Shown here: positions 5,768-7,344 of the stretch, piece after piece | Position numbering within the stretch: the stretch's first letter is position 1 | Layout: each line of letters opens with the position of its first letter | NCBI GenBank assembly: GCA_910586845.1 | Contig: CAJUJV010000026.1 | Location: 15,015-22,358 of the forward strand | DNA length: 7,344 nt | Direction of reading: 5' to 3' | Source: an uncultured Hungatella sp. | GTDB lineage: Bacteria > Bacillota > Clostridia > Lachnospirales > Lachnospiraceae | Notes under the pieces: generated by a model | Database searches by the model: none | What the model was told of the DNA's origin: nothing | Seen by the model: the letters and a program-made list of their open reading frames with translations, nothing else | Made by a program: the position numbers and the translations under genes

Positions 5768-6382
5768 TTACTTGACTGTCCCCACAATCTTAACATTTCC
5801 TCCGTCTTTGAACACGCCGGAACAATTATACTGCCAGATTCCCTGCTCCAGCGGGATCTCTTTCGATACATTGGCAGCGCCGATTGTGACCCGCTGCTGT
5901 CTGCCATTTGGATCAAACAAAAACAAATCCACGGACCCGCCTTTTATATCGGACGTAATGGTCAGAACCAGAGTCTGCCCCTGTTCTGCCTGGAAAGAAC
6001 CGGATTCCGCTATGTTCGTCTGTCCTGCATGGTTGGCCAAATCCATGACCACATTCCCCTGAGAAACAATATCACCCAGGACTTCATGGGAATCGCTGCT
6101 GCCGGGGATTAAATCAATGATGTTTCCCGTGCTGTCATAATGAATTCCATATCCCAGTTTCTCAAACACTTCCTCCGCAGGCACATATAAAACGGAAGCC
6201 TGCTCATCGTCCATTGTCACTTCTACCAGAGGCTTTTCCGGGGACAGGGAAACTCCCTTAAGCGTAATCTGCCTGCTGCTCAGGCTGGCGGACCTGATAC
6301 TTGTGGCCCCGAAGGCGGTAGTGATCCCCAGCGTTCCTACAACAATTCCCGCCACAAAACTTCTTCCATCAAACTTTTTCAT
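5768..6382 (-). CDS. Exported protein with stalk-like and C-terminal beta domains
   Basis: The 204-aa product starts at ATG 6382 behind an excellent AAGGAGG 9 nt upstream. Residues 1-26 form a signal peptide: MKKFDGR, a hydrophobic core SFVAGIVVGTLGITTAF, then GAT, with cleavage likely near residue 26 and no lipobox Cys. Residues about 52-93 (VEVTMDDEQASVLYVPAEEVFEKLGYGIHYD) resemble the copper amine oxidase N-terminal-like stalk domain (PF07833) found in many Firmicute surface proteins. Residues about 124-204 form a second beta-rich unit (SGSFQAEQGQTLVLTITSDI, VDLFLFDPNGRQQRV, GIWQYNCSGVF) that looks like a small sandwich domain for the cell surface. Function is unknown. It lies 22 nt downstream of the NimA-like gene in the same direction, probably one transcript, and ends at a terminator. 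Confidence 0.75.
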   Translation of the reverse strand: MKKFDGRSFVAGIVVGTLGITTAFGATSIRSASLSSRQITLKGVSLSPEKPLVEVTMDDEQASVLYVPAEEVFEKLGYGIHYDSTGNIIDLIPGSSDSHEVLGDIVSQGNVVMDLANHAGQTNIAESGSFQAEQGQTLVLTITSDIKGGSVDLFLFDPNGRQQRVTIGAANVSKEIPLEQGIWQYNCSGVFKDGGNVKIVGTVK

Positions 6383-6404
6383 CTTATATATCCTCCTTAA
6401 CTTT

Positions 6405-6878
6405 TTATGGATTTTTATTTCTTCTCTTTCCCGTCATATCCAAAACCGTCATTTTCAGAACCGCAGTGGCTTTCATCATATTTTTGTTAAATTTAAAATC
6501 ATCGGCATGGTAGTGTCTCATTAAAATCTTCAGAGCCTCGTATTTCTCTTCATCCGGAACCGTCTCTATGGTTCCATGGCCCATGACGCTTTCGTATGAC
6601 ATGGTACAGTTCATCTCTTCTTCAAAAAGGAGCAGCTCGTGGCCCCGGTCCATCTCGAAAGTCGCCCGGTTGTCTCCCCTGATCAGATCCAGCTTCTTTC
6701 CCTTCAAGGCAGAATGAAAATAAAGAAACACCTGATCTCCAACTACATCCAGCCCAAAATTAAGGGGAATTACATAGGGGAATCCCTGGTCATTGAAAGC
6801 GAGCCTGCACACGTCGCACTTTTTCATAATCTCAATAATTTCCTGGAAATCCGTGACTTCCCTGTCTTTTCTTCTCAT
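6405..6878 (-). CDS. Pyridoxamine 5'-phosphate oxidase-like / NimA-like FMN-binding protein
   Basis: The 157-aa product has the split-barrel FMN-binding pattern of the Pyridox_ox_2 (PF12900) group: an N-terminal helix, then CDVCRLAFNDQGFPYVIPLNF (21-41), VFLYFHSALKGKKLDLI (50-66) with the family's FH-x-A-x-x-GKK-x-D motif, and MSYESVMGHGTIETV (93-107) followed by a helical end. Members bind flavin and include nitroimidazole reductases, but most, including probably this one, have no proven substrate. ATG 6878 is the first usable start; its AGAGG lies about 13 nt upstream, which is longer than usual. It is preceded by the 68-aa gene (42 nt gap) and followed by the exported-protein gene. It is the second split-barrel flavoprotein in this window, but it is of a different family from the one at 1544-2116. 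Confidence 0.87.
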   Translation of the reverse strand: MRRKDREVTDFQEIIEIMKKCDVCRLAFNDQGFPYVIPLNFGLDVVGDQVFLYFHSALKGKKLDLIRGDNRATFEMDRGHELLLFEEEMNCTMSYESVMGHGTIETVPDEEKYEALKILMRHYHADDFKFNKNMMKATAVLKMTVLDMTGKRRNKNP

Positions 6879-6920
6879 TGGTTTACTTATTCACCTCTCC
6901 CTGCCACCAAAAAAGCTGTG

Positions 6921-7127
6921 TCAATCCATTTTATTAAAGATCACTGTCTGTTCCTTCATGGATATTTTCCCCACTTCATATCCATATTCTGTAAGTTCCT
7001 TTTTGTATTTCAGGAAAGAATGGTCCAGGGGAAGCCCGGCGATGTTCTCGATCTCTCCAAAGGTGAGTTTCAGGGACTCCTGCCCGTTTTTCTGTACATA
7101 CTCCCACAATGCGTTGTATTTGCTCAT
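6921..7127 (-). CDS. Small conserved-looking protein, 68 aa, winged-helix-like
   Basis: I start it at ATG 7127, whose ATGA overlaps the stop of the upstream kinase-like frame (7124-7126); an AGAGGA lies about 9 nt upstream. An in-frame ATG at 7160 lies within the upstream gene's coding frame and is less likely. The product begins MSKYNALWEYVQKNG and continues with LKLTFGEIENIAGLPLDHSFL and YGYEVGKISMKEQTVIFNK. That layout (helix, helix-turn-helix-like TFGEIENIAG, then a beta hairpin) suggests a small winged-helix fold, as in the DUF7662-type proteins I recall, but the assignment is uncertain. The coupling to the kinase-like gene suggests a joint role before that gene broke down. Confidence 0.75.
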   Translation of the reverse strand: MSKYNALWEYVQKNGQESLKLTFGEIENIAGLPLDHSFLKYKKELTEYGYEVGKISMKEQTVIFNKMD

Positions 7128-7344
7128 TTTGCTTCTTCCTCTCTCAGAGCACTTTTCCATGCCGTCTCAAACTCCTCAAAAGTTTGATACCGTTCTCTCC
7201 TGTCAGCCCGGACCGCCTTTGCCTACAGAAATATTTTTTATCTCCGTCTTTCATTCCAATACAGATACAGCCGGAGCCTGTCTGGTCAACACACCAGAAG
7301 GCTTTTCCGTATCTGCTCAGCCAGGTCAGATCCTGGTACTCTTT
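7124..7344 (-). pseudogene. Ser/Thr protein kinase-like gene with core deleted, 5' end outside window
   Basis: From the right edge, one frame reads EYQDLTWLSRYGKAF followed by VDQTGSGCICIGMKDGDKKYFC, which resembles the Gly-rich first strands of a protein kinase-like domain. Near 7222-7228 that frame turns into nonsense. A different frame, open from 7222 to a TGA at 7124, gives AKAVRADRRERYQTFEEF and ETAWKSALREEEAK, the usual last helix of a Ser/Thr kinase domain (R-x-x-RYQ-x-F-x-E-F) and a natural C-terminus. The catalytic loop, DFG and all the rest are absent, so the gene has lost about 200 codons with a frame change. The stop still overlaps the next gene's start (ATGA), as it would in an intact operon. 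Confidence 0.7.

Noticed and set aside
5695..5916. - strand frame of 73 codons overlapping the exported-protein gene
   Set aside because: It overlaps the 3' end of the exported-protein gene in another frame and runs through the terminator hairpin; no family or ribosome binding site.
6906..6917. T6 run on the - strand after the 68-aa gene, terminator-like
   Set aside because: No GC-rich stem precedes the T run, so it is not an intrinsic terminator.
6919..6924. Perfect TTGACA on the - strand before the NimA-like gene
   Set aside because: No -10 hexamer occurs at 15-19 bp; the bases there are the GA-rich ribosome binding region. It also overlaps the stop codon of the 68-aa gene.

Overview
The window looks like a stretch of chromosome from a low-to-mid GC Clostridia bacterium, most likely a gut Lachnospiraceae. 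The basis is strong AGGAGG-type ribosome binding sites, the protein families present (HxlR regulator, flavin reductase, NimA-like FMN protein, DUF2164, AlbA_2/HATPase protein) and protein sequence that reads as Clostridia. This assignment is by eye, not by search. Only one gene, the flavin reductase, lies on the + strand; everything else is on the - strand.

Left part (1-2165). The - strand carries a PF10127-type nucleotidyltransferase that runs off the left edge, a zinc-finger (zf-HC2) membrane-anchored anti-sigma-like protein, and an HxlR-family regulator. The regulator is divergent from an FMN-binding flavin reductase on the + strand. Their shared intergenic region holds a perfect 7-3-7 inverted repeat, a second related site over the -35 element, and a good sigma-A promoter (TTGTCT-16-TATAAT), so the pair looks like a sensor/effector module. 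A strong 13-bp hairpin at 2128-2160 separates the flavin reductase from the convergent leftward genes.

Middle (2178-5692, all - strand). In transcription order: a 257-aa protein I do not recognise; a badly damaged AlbA_2 + HATPase + winged-helix ATP-binding protein; a small ACT-domain protein; a DUF2164 protein; a 39-aa remnant of a P-loop ATPase; and an MBL-fold hydrolase. Spacing is tight and each reading frame has its own Shine-Dalgarno, so this looks like one transcription unit. A hairpin at 5723-5752 sits just before it and leaves almost no room for a separate promoter.

Right part (5768-7344, all - strand). In transcription order: the tail of a Ser/Thr-kinase-like gene entering from the right edge and lacking its catalytic core; a 68-aa protein coupled to it by an ATGA overlap; a NimA-like FMN-binding protein; and an exported protein with a stalk-like domain.

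The most unusual feature is the style of gene decay. Three genes (the kinase, the AlbA_2 protein and the P-loop ATPase) keep recognisable first and last segments, but the middle is missing or the frame is broken at several points. The small genes between them look intact. I found no CRISPR array, tRNA, rRNA, IS element or phage gene, and no clear multi-gene novel system. The nearest candidates are the HxlR/flavin reductase operator architecture and the repeated internal-deletion pattern.
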